From assembly GCA_025617745.1 (NCBI GenBank), contig CM046853.1, positions 37,993,065 through 38,057,064 on the forward strand: a DNA stretch of 64,000 nucleotides, in the 5' to 3' direction. The translations under genes were made by a program, and so were the position numbers. Of the stretch, positions 28,101 through 37,058 are shown one piece after another; the first letter of the stretch is position 1, and each line of letters starts with the position of its first letter. The stretch is from Heliocidaris erythrogramma. Taxonomy: Eukaryota > Echinodermata > Echinoidea > Camarodonta > Echinometridae. The notes under the pieces were generated by a model that did no database searches, was not told the DNA's origin, and worked only from the letters and a program-made list of their open reading frames with translations.

Positions 28101-31100
28101 TTGAAACAAACTTGCCATATGTGTGTGTCTGTAAACCTCCCATTTCTTGGGCAATTAACGTCCGTTTAAGTACAGCTTGCTCTATTGTCCTTACTATGTC
28201 AGTGTGTATCTTTTCTTTGTGATCCTTTTTGAGAAAACATGATAACTTTGTACAGACTCTGCTCATATTGTAGAGTGACTTCTTACATTTCTGCCTTAAA
28301 AAAAAAGAAAATCTAATTTGAAATATCATGATACTATATGTATGTATCAGGGATGCCACTTTTCAGACAAAAGTAGGAATTCCTACTTTTTCAACATATT
28401 TTTAGCCATAGAAAACCACTTTCTATGTATACAAGGGCCCATTCTAGATGTTTTTCCTACTTTTTTATCAATTCTAAGTGGCATCCCTGATGTATGCCTA
28501 CAGTACATATGTACGTAGTAGATTAGACAAATTATGCTTTAGGGTTCTGGAAAAAGGTAGCCAATTTAATATAGAAATGTACTAGTGAGATGCATAATGA
28601 ACCCCCCCCCTTCCTGGTTTGAAAATGTAAGAATTACCAGGTAATATTACCATATTAAACATACTAATGGAGCAAAATAAGTCTGAAATGTTTGGGCAGC
28701 ATGAATCCCATGAGCAAGGGTATGATAAGTGCCAAAAAATACTCTATAGTAGAGTGAGAGACATTAATACTCTGTGTGATATGCAAACAGATCATTATTA
28801 CCATTATTTGTAAGAATTCACCACTGACTTTGTAAGTCCTATAATTCACTTCATTTCAGGTCAGTATAAAAACCTACTTTTTTTGCTCACAAGGGCACTT
28901 TTGGGATTGCTGCAATGAATGAGAGATATTCTTCTGGCAACGTTTATACATGCATTTATTAGTTTTTACCAGGGTTCTTTTTGAAATTCTTGCAAGCATT
29001 TTTAGACCTTTCCAGAGCTATAAAATTGCTCACTGCTCTGTGTATTTCATTTTTTCACTGCTACAGGTTGTAAATCCTGGAACCAACAAGGTGATAACCA
29101 TTGTGACAGGGGGAGGTGAGGCAGACATAGCATCTTCCAATCTATCACCCATTGGTACTGTCATGAATGCAACCTGTCCAGAGTTACCCAATTCCCCTGT
29201 ACCTGTGTCAATAACACTAGAGTCAGGAGGTGAACTGGATGCAGAAAATATATGCATTGTTACGAGCGAGGAGATAGTAAATCAGGTATGGACTGGAACT
29301 AATATTCAACTATTCAATTCATTGAATCTTATTTTCGAAATCTATGTATTCACAATGTAGACCTACAGTGTTGTAGTATTATATTTATTAAAGTATTCAT
29401 TATTTCTTGATGCAGAGAATTCATTTTCATGAGACAAGTGAACTTTTCCTGTGCACTAGTTTTTGACTTGACATACTCGGCCAAATTTTTGGTTGAATAA
29501 GGTTCAACAAGTCATTGATGTACATGTAATCACTTTTCAGGTATTTGATTTAAGCATTGAGAAATGGAAATCAAAGAAGTGATCATTTCAAAGGTTATTG
29601 TTATTAAAGGGAAGGTTGAGTTCTGGGAAAGGTAAAAAATAATTTGTGAGCTTTCTCATGCTTACTATGTTAGTTTGGAAAATTATCATAGTAATCCTGA
29701 AAAGGATTACTCTTCAAATGCCTCACATTCAAAATATGAAGAGAAACAGCTGAAATGTTCGGGCCAAACATTTGTGTGTAGTCCCATATACACATTTCTG
29801 TATGCAGTGCATGTGACTCTCAGCAGAATTGATTAAGTTTCTTATCATTTTGGTGATTCCAATACCTTCTTGCATACACCAATTTTTATGTGCTGTATAA
29901 TCAACCTTTCCCAATTGCTTCAAATGAGACAGTTTCTTTCACAATTCAATCTCATGACCAGAACTCAACTTTATCTTTAATGCATTATTTCTTTGAGCTT
30001 GTCCGAAAGTTTTAATTCCAAAATAATACGTAGCCTCATTATAGCAGCATGTACTTAAATGTGTGGAACTCAGTAGATGTGACAGTGAGGATTTTTGGTT
30101 GCCAAAACTTGCCTTCAATCTCTTGAAAATGCTCAATGTTTTGACAACACATGAGTCTACTGTCACCAATTACTGACTTGACATATTTGAAGTTAAACTT
30201 TGGTTTCTCCCTTTTTTTCACTCGCACTGTATATTTTTCATAGAATGACTGCTCAACGACTTGCCTGCATCATTTACAAATAATTTAAAATTAGGGAAAT
30301 TAGAATCAGATGTGGAATATTTCTCTGAAGTGGATTTATTTTATTACTGATATTTTAGACAGGGTGACTCAATATCACCATTAGTGGTGGTCTTCCATGA
30401 GGCCCTGATAACAATGATAAGTAACAGTAATAGTCAATAAAAATCATGAATATAAACTCATAACAGCAACATAAAATACATAATATATATAAATATACAT
30501 GTATGTACATAGTATTTGGTATCCTTGTTATAAATGGGTTTTTCAAGAAACTAATATCTTAATACATCAATATATGTATAGACGGTAATTAATTTTCAAA
30601 TCCAATGAAAAGTGACTACATGTATATATATTAGACATTTTTATAATCCCATCATATATTTTTGAAAGTTCATAAACAATGTATAGAGACTATTTTGGCT
30701 GAATATACATGTAGATACACACTTCGGATACCAAAATTGTTATATATTTACAAAGAATTTCATTACAGGATAGTATACTTATTCAAGGATTACACATTGA
30801 TTGCATGTAATTAGCATAGTATACCAATTGAATGTACACAGTAAAAATGCAAATTAGGATATAAGAATATATTTTTTTTTTTTTTTTAAATACATCTTCC
30901 AATAAAGGGGCAGTGCAGGGGGTCAGGGGCATAACAATTAACATGTTTGTTTTAAGAGTTGTCAAGAATCTTGCAGTATTTTGGTGATGAACTTTAAACT
31001 AAGGACCAGGATTCAACAGGGAGTTGAATTTGATTTTGGAGCCAAGTGGCTTCTTGGCAGCAAAATTGTATTTTTTCATTTCATTTCTACTTTTCTTTGT

Positions 31101-31200
31101 GTTGCAGGTGGATGGTGTGGAGGAACTTGTGGCTACCCAAGAGACAGATGAAGAACAGAATCTAATACATGTAACTGATATTACAACTGATAGCGGATGA
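916..31200 (+). CDS. GABPB: GA-binding protein subunit beta (GABPB/E4TF1-type), 5' end missing
   Basis: GABP beta subunits bind the ETS-domain alpha subunit through N-terminal ankyrin repeats and supply transactivation and nuclear localisation; the complex acts in the nucleus on GGAA promoters. Eight exons with consensus splice sites join in one frame: 1149 nt, 382 residues and TGA at 31198. Residues 1-124 are ankyrin repeats, including [18 protein letters not shown], near-identical to the animal family. Residues about 177-208 carry the conserved [18 protein letters not shown] block. A Lys/Pro/Arg-rich stretch follows (possible nuclear localisation signal), then a VITIVT-containing block typical of the activation region. 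The first exon (N-terminal start of the ankyrin domain) is not in the window. No leucine-zipper-like coiled coil is present in these exons, unlike the long vertebrate isoforms. Assignment is firm from block order; exact splice isoforms are inferred. Confidence 0.92.
1960..2058 (+). CDS. GABPB: GABPB exon: third ankyrin repeat
   Basis: Thirty-three residues, phase 0-0, with acceptor TTTCAG and donor GTAAGA. It reads [19 protein letters not shown] followed by [11 protein letters not shown], one ankyrin unit matching the next repeat of GABP beta. It is followed by an intron (2059-3641) that contains an antisense tyrosine-recombinase remnant. Confidence 0.92.
2108..2760 (-). pseudogene. Tyrosine recombinase remnant (Crypton- or DIRS-type)
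   Basis: Read on the minus strand from about 2760 to 2108, two frames give a continuous similarity. The first is an N-terminal segment ([20 protein letters not shown] and on). After a frameshift near 2565 comes the SAM-like core-binding domain ([20 protein letters not shown]). After an in-frame TGA near 2405 comes the start of the catalytic domain with [19 protein letters not shown]; the Arg in FLRxxE is the expected first catalytic residue. The later H-x-x-R and Tyr motifs are missing. This is the layout of eukaryotic transposon tyrosine recombinases (Crypton, DIRS). It is dead: frameshift, stop and truncation. It lies antisense in a GABPB intron. Confidence 0.7.
2889..2990. repeat. Short AATTC pentamer repeat with AT-rich tail
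   Basis: AATTC is repeated four to five times, followed by an A/T-rich stretch. The form is that of a retroposon 3' tail, but no body could be recognised. Confidence 0.35.
3642..3716 (+). CDS. GABPB: GABPB exon: last ankyrin half-repeat
   Basis: A 25-codon exon, phase 0-0, acceptor CTCTCAAAG and donor GTAAGT. The residues [20 protein letters not shown] end the ankyrin domain, at the place where the family has its F-x-x-x-x-x-D-I final helix. It was found by reading the gap between longer exons; the small size is consistent with one helix pair. Confidence 0.85.
4567..4726 (+). CDS. GABPB: GABPB exon: Ser/Thr-rich linker
   Basis: 160 nt, phase 0 to phase 1, acceptor TTGCAG and donor GTAAGT. 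It codes a low-complexity linker rich in Thr, Ser, Ile and Pro (for example [20 protein letters not shown]). Sequence similarity to other GABP beta proteins is weak here, as expected for this variable linker. The call rests on good splice sites and on exact phase agreement with both neighbouring exons. Confidence 0.75.
5605..5697 (+). CDS. GABPB: GABPB exon: conserved [18 protein letters not shown] block
   Basis: 93 nt, phase 1-1, acceptor CATAG and donor GTAAAC. The peptide [18 protein letters not shown] is almost identical to the vertebrate protein and is the strongest single mark, after the ankyrin region, that this is GABPB. It lies between the linker and the basic tract. Confidence 0.92.
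6172..6430 (+). mobile_element. tRNA-derived SINE
   Basis: A tRNA-like head at about 6175-6250 has an A-box-like stretch (TTGTCTAGTGGATAAG) and a B-box (GGTTCAAATCC). It is followed by a non-tRNA body with TGCCTCGACCCAAGTGGGTA and GCTGGGGTAATAATCCACAG, a body type common in echinoderm SINEs. It lies in a GABPB intron and ends directly before a TTAA-type element. Confidence 0.7.
6438..6827. mobile_element. piggyBac-like MITE with TTAA target duplication
   Basis: A 390-bp element flanked by TTAA at 6434-6437 and 6828-6831. The ends are inverted: CCCTTTCGAGACA on the left and TGTCCTGAAAGGG on the right, with a further inverted match inside. CCC ends plus TTAA are typical of piggyBac. There is no coding capacity. 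A related copy in inverse orientation is at 56477-56891. Confidence 0.75.
6866..7077 (+). CDS. GABPB: GABPB exon: basic Lys-Pro tract
   Basis: 212 nt, phase 1 to 0, acceptor CTACAG and donor GTGAGA. It codes [15 protein letters not shown], then a Lys/Pro alternating basic stretch ([17 protein letters not shown]) and a Ser/Pro/Thr segment ending in MLHQ. The basic stretch is a plausible nuclear localisation signal, though it differs from the short PPAKRQ-type signal of vertebrates. The alternating KP pattern also resembles AT-hook-flanking or minor-groove-binding tracts. The next intron is about 22 kb. Confidence 0.88.
7621..8972. mobile_element. Helitron/Helentron-like element with about eight tandem units
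   Basis: About eight units of 145-165 bp share phrases such as GGTGATGCTGCC and TTTTATAGGGTCAAAGG. The array is bracketed by subterminal inverted repeats GTATCCCCCG (7623) and CGGGGGATAC (8933-8942). Next come a perfect 6-bp hairpin (8947-8952 with 8956-8961) and the terminus CTAG (8969-8972) followed by T. A hairpin just before CTRR|T is the Helitron 3' signature. It lies in the large GABPB intron. There is no Rep/helicase, so it is non-autonomous. Confidence 0.65.
8973..10139. other. Intron sequence without recognised feature
   Basis: GABPB intron. A run of G at about 9118-9129 faces a run of C at 9142-9155 (potential hairpin, probably a transposon scrap). Nothing else is recognised. Confidence 0.6.
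10140..10330. repeat. Dispersed repeat resembling a SINE/LINE 3' tail
   Basis: It contains CTTATATAGCGCCAAATCC, then GAGTGCTCAAGGCGC and, later, GGAAGGCTATTCCATAATTT. This wording is typical of dispersed retroposon tails in marine invertebrates. Only recognition supports the call; the ends are uncertain. Confidence 0.45.
11000..11580. mobile_element. MITE-like element with imperfect inverted repeats of about 60 bp
   Basis: The left arm (about 11005-11065) contains AAGCAGACGACGTCC. The right arm (about 11508-11570) contains GGACATCGTCTGCTT, and the match continues outward through GTCGTCACAC / GTGTGTCGTC. The centre has no coding frame. The exact termini and target duplication were not resolved. 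Confidence 0.55.
11795..11951. mobile_element. hAT-type MITE, 157 bp, 8-bp target duplication
   Basis: The ends are CAAGGCCGTATGCAG and CTGCGTACGGCCTTG (inverted), flanked by TATGCTGG at 11787-11794 and again at 11952-11959. The inside has facing poly-G and poly-C tracts. An 8-bp duplication with short CA..TG ends fits hAT. Confidence 0.8.
11991..12160. mobile_element. MITE with 18-bp inverted ends
   Basis: It starts GGCCCTGTTGCATAAAAC and ends with the near-perfect reverse complement (GTTTTGTGCAACAGGGCC). The inside repeats ATTTATGTC in both orientations, so the whole 170 bp can fold back. The target duplication is unclear. Confidence 0.7.
12161..15088. other. Intron sequence without recognised gene
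   Basis: GABPB intron. A cluster of small palindromes sits at 12605-12745 (GCGCGC, CGTACGTACG, GCGATCGCGATCGC). Otherwise it is AT-rich sequence in which I see no feature. Confidence 0.6.
15089..15776. mobile_element. 688-bp element with inverted ends and TTA duplication (PIF/Harbinger-like)
   Basis: The left end GACCCCGTTCTCATC and the right end GATGAGAACGGGGTC are perfect 15-bp inverted repeats. The inversion continues imperfectly through repeated AAACTGGTTTCCA blocks. It is flanked by TTA at 15086-15088 and 15777-15779. A 3-bp TTA target duplication fits PIF/Harbinger. There is no transposase frame. Confidence 0.75.
15853..16393. mobile_element. Long-inverted-repeat MITE, AGGG ends, TTAA-type target
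   Basis: The left arm begins AGGGCAATACAACCTTGG and the right arm ends in its imperfect complement (AAGGTTGGATTTCCCT). The arms share ATCGGACAAG / CTTGTCCGAT about 100 bp inside. The left flank is TTAA (15849-15852); the right flank is TGTA, a probable decayed TTAA. Related partial copies lie at 39590-40009 and 46150-46664. Confidence 0.65.
16402..16720 (+). mobile_element. tRNA-derived SINE
   Basis: The head at 16402-16468 has a good A-box (TTGGCTCAGTCGG) and B-box (GGTTTGAATCC) about 35 bp apart. The body continues to about 16720 without coding potential. It abuts the end of the preceding MITE within 10 bp. Confidence 0.65.
16721..19239. repeat. Low-complexity stretches within intron
   Basis: This holds a purine-rich GAGAGA tract (17705-17795) and poly-T/poly-G (18040-18076). 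A 190-bp purine-only stretch of GAA, GAAA and GGA words (about 18390-18575) could form triplex DNA. The apparent minus-strand frame over it (Phe/Ser/Leu only) is an artefact. No gene is seen. Confidence 0.7.
19240..19955. repeat. Tandem repeat, about 230-240-bp unit, three copies
   Basis: GAACTCAAGAACATCTTGAT recurs near 19392 and 19626 and, with one inserted base, near 19857. The middle copies are almost identical over 200 bp; the outer ones are more diverged. It lies immediately left of the palindromic Tc1-type element. Confidence 0.85.
20012..21677. mobile_element. Palindromic Tc1/mariner-type element, 1666 bp
   Basis: It starts CAGTTAACAACAAAATTATT and ends with the exact complement (AATAATTTTGTTGTTAACTG), flanked by TA on both sides (20010-20011, 21678-21679), as in Tc1/mariner. 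The inverted match does not stop after a normal terminal repeat. Blocks keep pairing inward (GGAGATTGAGCCATTGGAGA at 21315 with its near-complement at 20355; GACTATGATATTGA at 20477 with TCAATATCATAGTC at 21202) to an 11-bp pair CATATGGTATA / TATACCATATG near the centre. No transposase is intact. Confidence 0.8.
21680..23329. other. Intron sequence without recognised feature
   Basis: GABPB intron, AT-rich. I see no gene or element here. Confidence 0.55.
23330..23401 (+). tRNA. tRNA-Thr(UGU)-like pseudogene or SINE head
   Basis: 72 nt fold as a cloverleaf: acceptor GCCCGGA / TCGGGGC with one mismatch, D-stem GCTC / GGGC, T-arm CTGGG-TTCGAAT-CCCGG and discriminator A. The anticodon arm would read CTGGT-CATGTAA-TCCAG, giving TGT. 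However, position 33 is A instead of T and the closing pair is T-T, so it is unlikely to work. Both internal promoter boxes are intact. No SINE body is evident. Confidence 0.6.
24291..24636. mobile_element. hAT-type MITE, 346 bp, 8-bp target duplication
   Basis: The ends CAGGGGCGGATCCAG and CTGGATCCGCCACTG are inverted, with GTAAGATG duplicated at 24283-24290 and 24637-24644. The inside has long G and A runs. A decayed relative begins at 27503. Confidence 0.85.
25609..26866. mobile_element. TTAA-target DNA element with palindromic arms (Kolobok-like), 1258 bp
   Basis: It is flanked by TTAA (25605-25608, 26867-26870). The ends are AGGTACTTCATCCCTTT and AAAGGGATGAAGTACCT, inverted. A further inner inverted pair (ACCGTAATGTCACCAGTC near 25912; GACTGGTGACATTACGGT near 26771) shows long arms. 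AGG ends with TTAA fit Kolobok rather than piggyBac. An open frame of 136 codons at 26394-26804 lies inside; I recognise no transposase domain in it. Confidence 0.7.
27503..27730. mobile_element. Decayed hAT-type MITE fragment
   Basis: It starts CAGGGGCTGATCCAGG, like the 24291 element, and includes a run of about 20 G near 27701-27723. The right end is not recognisable. A run of C (27331-27351) lies just upstream. Confidence 0.45.
28348..28489. mobile_element. 142-bp MITE with 14-bp perfect inverted ends
   Basis: The ends are CAGGGATGCCACTT and AAGTGGCATCCCTG. ATGTAT flanks both sides (28342-28347 and 28490-28495). A second internal pair GTAGGAATTCCTAC is self-complementary. Confidence 0.75.
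29067..29285 (+). CDS. GABPB: GABPB exon: transactivation region
   Basis: 73 codons, phase 0-0, acceptor GCTACAG and donor GTATGG. It codes [19 protein letters not shown] and a hydrophobic, Gly/Pro/Ser-rich stretch ending in an acidic [12 protein letters not shown]. The VITIVT and [14 protein letters not shown] blocks correspond in order to the transactivation blocks of GABP beta. The open frame extends beyond both splice sites, but similarity stops at them. Confidence 0.9.
30330..30520. repeat. Dispersed repeat shared with 50990-51170
   Basis: Both sites contain GTGGTCTTCCATGAGG and a nearby CAGGGTGACTCA, then an A/T-rich tail with AACTCATAACA. Similarity covers about 150 bp. It is probably a retroposon 3' end; the class is unknown. 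This copy lies in the last GABPB intron. Confidence 0.75.
31108..31200 (+). CDS. GABPB: GABPB terminal exon
   Basis: 30 codons plus TGA, phase 0, acceptor TTGCAG. It reads [20 protein letters not shown], then ends [10 protein letters not shown]. It is acidic and has no heptad leucines, so this transcript would lack the C-terminal dimerising coiled coil of long vertebrate isoforms. A longer alternative last exon further downstream cannot be excluded, but none is seen. Confidence 0.85.
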   Translation: MDGVEELVATQETDEEQNLIHVTDITTDSG

Positions 31201-34200
31201 AAGTATGCCAATGAACATTCTTGGAAAGAAGTAGCTAGAATGAGAACTCTTGGAAAGCTATTTTATAAGGAGCATAAATATGTTGGATCTTCGTGCATGA
31301 AGCATCTGGCTATTCCATCAGAGGCAACTGTTCACTTAATCATCCCTCTTTAGAGTTTCTATGTGAATGATTGAAATGGACTTATCCAAGCTATTGTTTT
31401 TAAGAAAAGTAGAAGAACTTGCACCATTCCTGTAAGAGACTCCATGAATAACTCCCATGAGGGAATTCATTGCTTCCAAGGATGGAACCTAGTCTACAAG
31501 GCACAGACTCTGAAATGAAATGAGCAGTTTCACATGTTTGGCTGAAGTAGTGCCTCGCTAATTGACCCAGGATGCTCAATATCTGAAGCTTGTTCTCTTT
31601 GGAAATATATGCCAAGCTCTACTGAGTTGTTGGTTGTGTTCACCACTGAGATTACAATTTTTAAAGTCACAAGTGCAAATGGAACAAAATGTGGCAGCTG
31701 CCATCTTGGTCAGGTGGGTAGATGCCTTAAAACAACACCACTGGTCATAACCTTGTCAGCTGTAGCCCTGATTGCCCCCTGAAGTTTGAAGACCAGGTTG
31801 AAGGTAGCAGGTCACTACCCTGAGGACGATTCTTATATTGTTTTGATGACCTCTGAAGACATGGATTCGGGGTTGGTGACATTTGTGGTTTGAAATGCTA
31901 GAAAGAGGATTTTCTGAATCCCTTCAGGGAAACCTTGCACTGGGTTGAAATAACAGTAAACAAAATTGAATTTCAGAAATAGACAGACAAGTGGAAAAAG
32001 GGAATGGAAGAAAAAGAAAAGGAGATGATAGGATGGAGCACAGAATAGAGAATCATTCCTTTATCAAGCTTTATGTGTTTGTGATAAATTGTAGGTTTTG
32101 TCAGATGGTTTATGATTTTGTAGGACGATAATTTGAATGACTTTTATTTTCTAGTTAAAATTGAGAGCAGACAGCTTTTTTTTAAAGAAAGAAGCAAGAT
32201 CACTAAATAATTTCCCAAATTTTCCACATTTAAAATAACCTTTTCCACAACATGAAGATTTTTGTCATTATCTTACAGAAAGATGAAGCAATATACATGA
32301 TTTTCAGCAGATTGGAAAAAAAAAGTTTTTGTTTCCTGTTCTTTTATTTTCAGTTGGAAGTCATTTCCTTATTCCTGATTACTTTAGTTTATTTCTAATT
32401 TCTTTCAGTTTTTTAATTTTTCAATAGCGCATACCATGTATGATTTATTTTAATGTTGCTTATGATGCATTTGTGTCTGATGTTAGAAACAAACACATTG
32501 GAAATTCGTATTTTTGTTCAAATATGGAAAAATTGTACATGTACATGACTACATGTATGTATATTTTTAAAATTTTAAATCTTGAAATCTTTGATGAATG
32601 TATTGTACAATTTACGTCTAATCGACTATGAATATTTATTTGTTAGCATATCGTCAGCTATGTTTTTTGGTAAAATGGTTTTTCATTTTCTTGACATTTT
32701 CCCACCTACTTTATAATGAAATGAAGTTTACTTAACCCACTTCAGATAAATTCCAGAGTTAGGGTCAGGGATTTATTTTTAGGAGAATTTATCATATAGA
32801 TTGTATTCTAGAAGTCTTGTAAAGTACATTTTTTTATTCTGATGATGTGATCCCCCCCCCAAAAAAAAATAAAATCAGAAGCGACTGGTACATTTTCAAC
32901 ACAAAAGGGGTGTAAGACTACCTTTTCGAATCAAGAAATGACATAGAACAGGGCAAAAATCCCAGAGTTTTCTTGTTATACCCCTTTCATACCGAATTTG
33001 CCTGTTGGCACCCATTTAACTCCTCGTGATCCACTTGGAAGAAATCTATTTGTAAACCCCTGATAGATCCTGAATCATTACGCAATGCACATGTAGCTTT
33101 CAGACCGAAAGGCAATGCTACATGTAGTCAAGCACGTATCCTTGATCGGTTCTAGTTTCAGTGTGTCCCCGGATTCAGAGCACAATGTTCCTTTTGTTTT
33201 AATTCTTCAATCGTTTTCTCCTCTTATGTATTTCTTTGTTTTCTATTTCTATCTTTCTATATTTATTTCTTTGTATTCTCTGTATTTCTCTTTCATAATT
33301 TCTTTGGTGTTTCATCAAGATTTGTTAGCAGTATCTATCAGAGATTTAACAGGTCTGAAAGGGTATTCGCATCTGGTATGGTTATTGGTTGGGGGTGAAT
33401 GTCAATTGGTTCAATCAGGTACTGCTGTCCCCCTAAGCTTTATGTCATTTTGTATTGGTATTGATTGCCACCTGGGTGGCTGTTGGATCACTTTCCATCA
33501 TTCCTTGCCAAAAGAAGTTCAGATCACATTATTCAGATAAAAAATCGGTATGCTACGTAGTATATTGACACGGTATTATTCCCAGGTTCACCCAATGTTT
33601 TTTTGTATTATCTCTGTGTTGCATTGTTTTGTCCTTTTGTGTGCAAGCATCATAATCAGACAAAATATCCCACCAAATTGTATTTCTTACTAGTCTTTTG
33701 ATCAAAATTATTCAACACCAACATTTATTTATAATGTGATTATATAAATTTATTCTCTGGTCATATTACCCAAGTTATTATAATGGTGAACGGAATATCT
33801 GAAAAGTCTTTGAAAAGTATTACTTTCTATCTTGTCTGAAGTATCATTAGTTTCAGGGGAACACACTTAAAGGGCTGACAAGATGGTGTTTGATATAAAA
33901 GAGTTATACATGTACATACGTGTATTCAGTTTCCCTTGAATTGAATTGAATGGTAAGGTAGCTACAAATGCTTATGTCTGCAATGGTTATGTGATTTGGG
34001 TTATGTAATAAACAATTGACAGTAAATAAATTATTTTGTACCAATGACATCATTTCATACACATAATTCGTAATTATAAATCCTAGTATTTCTGATTTAT
34101 TTGTTTCACTTGTAAAGGTTTATGATGTTAATCTTGTACAGAAGTGAGAATTAAGAAATACAATGGGATGGACCAAGAACAAGATTAATAGGCTGGTATT

Positions 34201-34323
34201 TTTTGGATTTAAAAAAATTAAACATAATACTTTTTTAAAAAGAATTTGTCATTATGGTTAACTATGAACTGTACCTTTTGATGCTACTTTGAATTGATGA
34301 AATGGTATAGATAAATTGAGAGC

Positions 34324-34355
<32 letters not shown>

Positions 34356-35243
34356 CTAGAAGGAGAAGGAAAGAATGAGATTGAGAGGATGACACTGAGA
34401 AAATATGAATTGAGGATTATAGAGTACAAGAAGAAATAACGGGAAGGGGTGGTGCATGATGAGGTACAATGTACTAGATGTGAATGGCTTAAAAGCATTA
34501 ACATAAGAATGAAATCTGTGTTTGAAATCCATTCTAAGTAAAATAACCAAATACATGTATCTTGGTATTTGATTTATGTATGTAATACTAAGCTACATGG
34601 CTTGAAAAATAAAATATTGTACTAGGCATTATTGAAAGTTTTCTAATTGGATGTTTGAAGCTGCATTTTAACAAGACTGGAAATCAAAATATTTTAAATT
34701 GCATAACAGAAGCTTTTGGAAGGTTAAGTTAGATAAGACAAAATATATGCATCAATAATGGCGTACTGAAGCTAGGATAATGAGATTTTGAAAGCGGGTA
34801 CCATTAAAACAGGTGCGCCTACTTGAGCTGGAGAATATGATAACATCAAATCTTATATTCTGCCGATCCTGATGAGGGGAACGTTAGAGCAATAAATGTC
34901 ATACTGTGAGTTGAATTGAATTGGTCTCAAATTCATGTTTATTTTGAATATTCAATTTATTGATTCTCATCCTCTGCTTGCCTGATAGGTCATAAAGCTA
35001 ATAAAGCTAATACACAGAAAATATTTTATTGAAGGTAGTTAAGTGTTTACGTTGCTTTTGGCATCCCATAGAACAGAAGTATATGAGCTACGTGTGACCT
35101 GACGTTGCCAGGTGACATTTTCTCTGGCCTGTATCTCGTCAAAGATAGAGAGTTAGGGTTAGGGTCGCAATAAGAAATCTAGGTTAGGTTTAGGGTTAGG
35201 CTTAGGTATAGTGATTGGTCCAGAGTAAACACGATAAAAACAG
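31201..35243 (+). other. GABPB 3' UTR and intergenic DNA
   Basis: This follows the GABPB stop. Candidate poly-A signals AATAAA are at 32868-32873 and 34007-34012; which one is used cannot be told. A (GA)n microsatellite is at 34323-34350. Open frames such as 33115-33540 have no recognisable similarity. There are no clear transposons until 35244, consistent with part of it being transcribed 3' UTR. Confidence 0.5.
35150..35215. repeat. Short interstitial telomere-like repeats
   Basis: It contains GTTAGGGTTAGGGT, then GGTTTAGGGTTAGGC about 45 bp later. TTAGGG is the metazoan telomere unit; here it is only two or three units, partly degenerate. Confidence 0.6.
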
Positions 35244-35357
35244 GGTCCGCTCGCTATTCATAAGGACCGCTATTCATTTAACATGCGTTATCGATAGCGA
35301 TCCTTCTGAATAAGTGGTCCTTATTAATAGTGGTCCTTATGACTAGCGAGGTTACCC
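35244..35357. mobile_element. 114-bp hairpin MITE
   Basis: The left 26 bp and right 26 bp are inverted with 22 matches (core CATAAGGACC / GGTCCTTATG and CTCGCTA / TAGCGAG). The inside has GCGTTATCGATAGCG, also self-complementary, so the whole unit folds. Confidence 0.75.
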
Positions 35358-37015
35358 CAAAAAAACTACTTTCGAAAAGGCAACTGAAGGCAATTTCAAT
35401 AGCCATGTCTATCACCTTAAGAAATGTGCGAACATTACAATCGCGTATTACGTAATTCGAAGCTGATTTCTATGGGCAGTACAATAGGCCTTTAAAATTG
35501 CCCTTGAGTTTATTTTTCGGAAGTCATTTTCATCGTGTTAGTAGTAGTAAATGAATTCATTAAGTGTAGTAAATTGATCATCTCGGAGCATTTGCCGCCA
35601 GAGCATGTATCAAAGAAACCGTTAACTAGCGTGGCGGGTTATCTCCACATGAATCTACGAAGAAGGTCAGAGAGGTGTCATCTCCCGAGTGAGACAGACA
35701 TGAATGTGAATCGGGATGTCTTGCATAGTTCCACTTTACTTGTCGACCTACGCATATGGACACCAGCTTCTGTTGAATCATGACTTCCTCAGAGGGGAAG
35801 TCCACACTGATATGAAGTTGGTTTCAAGAAAAAAAACACACAAGAATGAGAGAAACAATTGGTGAAAGTTTGAAGAAACTTTGATATAAAGGATGAGAAA
35901 TTGTATTTGATCCAAATAATGTGAGTTGGCAACTCAGTGATTTCTTTGGTGAGCCATTCTATGTTTTTATTTTTTATTTTTTTAAATTTTGCTCACTTCT
36001 TAACTGTGGATGAAGGAAGAAATCTTTATATCTTGAAGGAAGTGTAATAACATGTTACAAATAATGTCTAAGGTGCAAGTAAGGATAAATATTTCTTTGG
36101 AGGAAAATTATGAAACTTTTACATTTAGTTTGAAGAAACTGCATTGCTCATCTTATTTTCATGCTGTTCATTCAAATACAGTGTATTGCATTTCTCAGGC
36201 GGAATATTTTCTGGCTCTTTCTTATGCAAGTAATTACTTAATTTTATGTAATATATTATAGAATTATTTTTTGTCCTTGAGTTATAGGCAGTAATATTAT
36301 TCACCCTATCTACTCTGATAGCACTCAAGATATTGGAATGAGGAGAGAACAAATTTGGATATGAGGTCAAAGGGACAACAAAGTGATATCTCCAAGTGAC
36401 CTTTGGCTGCTGCTGAATTCTCTCTTGGACATATCTTATCAACCAGAAATTTAGCTTAAGAGTTATTAACTATTTATTATTGTTCTTAAAAAGAAATATA
36501 GTTATCCTTAGCTCACTTTGCTTGGGGTTTATTGAAAAATTTGGGAGTTCAGTTCCAAGGAGGTTTATGGCCTGAGCTTGCACTGGTTCTGCATGACCTC
36601 TGTTTGGCCCAAGGCTAATGATGCTGAACTTCAGGTATTTTCAAGTACCAACTCTTATTTATGGCATCATAAATTGCAATGAAATTAGAATAAAAACACC
36701 TGGGAGAGTGCTTACTGAATAGTCAGTCTTCCCAGAACAGTTATGTTTTAAGTTTGTTTTCTTATGGAGTAATATCAAACTAACATTCTAGAAATAAATC
36801 AAGCCATTGTGATATGGAACCTATGAAAATTTTTATTTAAAATTATTATTATTAAAATTATTTTGCTGCAAGAATTCCAATTAATTTTTGTTGTTAGAAC
36901 CATACGAGAAGGTATCTTATTTTTAAAAGATTCACTAAACCAACATTCTGTATTTGTAAATGTTAATACATAGCTGCAGTTGATTTAACATAACCTCACA
37001 GAGAAAGAGGGATAG

Positions 37016-37052
37016 TGTGTGTGTGTGTGTGCGTGTGTGTGTGTGTGTGGGT
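37016..37052. repeat. (GT)n microsatellite
   Basis: GT dinucleotides flank the MITE at 37059-37248, with GTGTGTGT resuming after 37249. Confidence 0.9.
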
Positions 37053-37058
37053 GCGTTT

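Noticed and set aside
33115-33540. 141-codon frame after GABPB
   Set aside because: Hydrophobic low-complexity product of T-rich DNA; no start context, splice partner or similarity.
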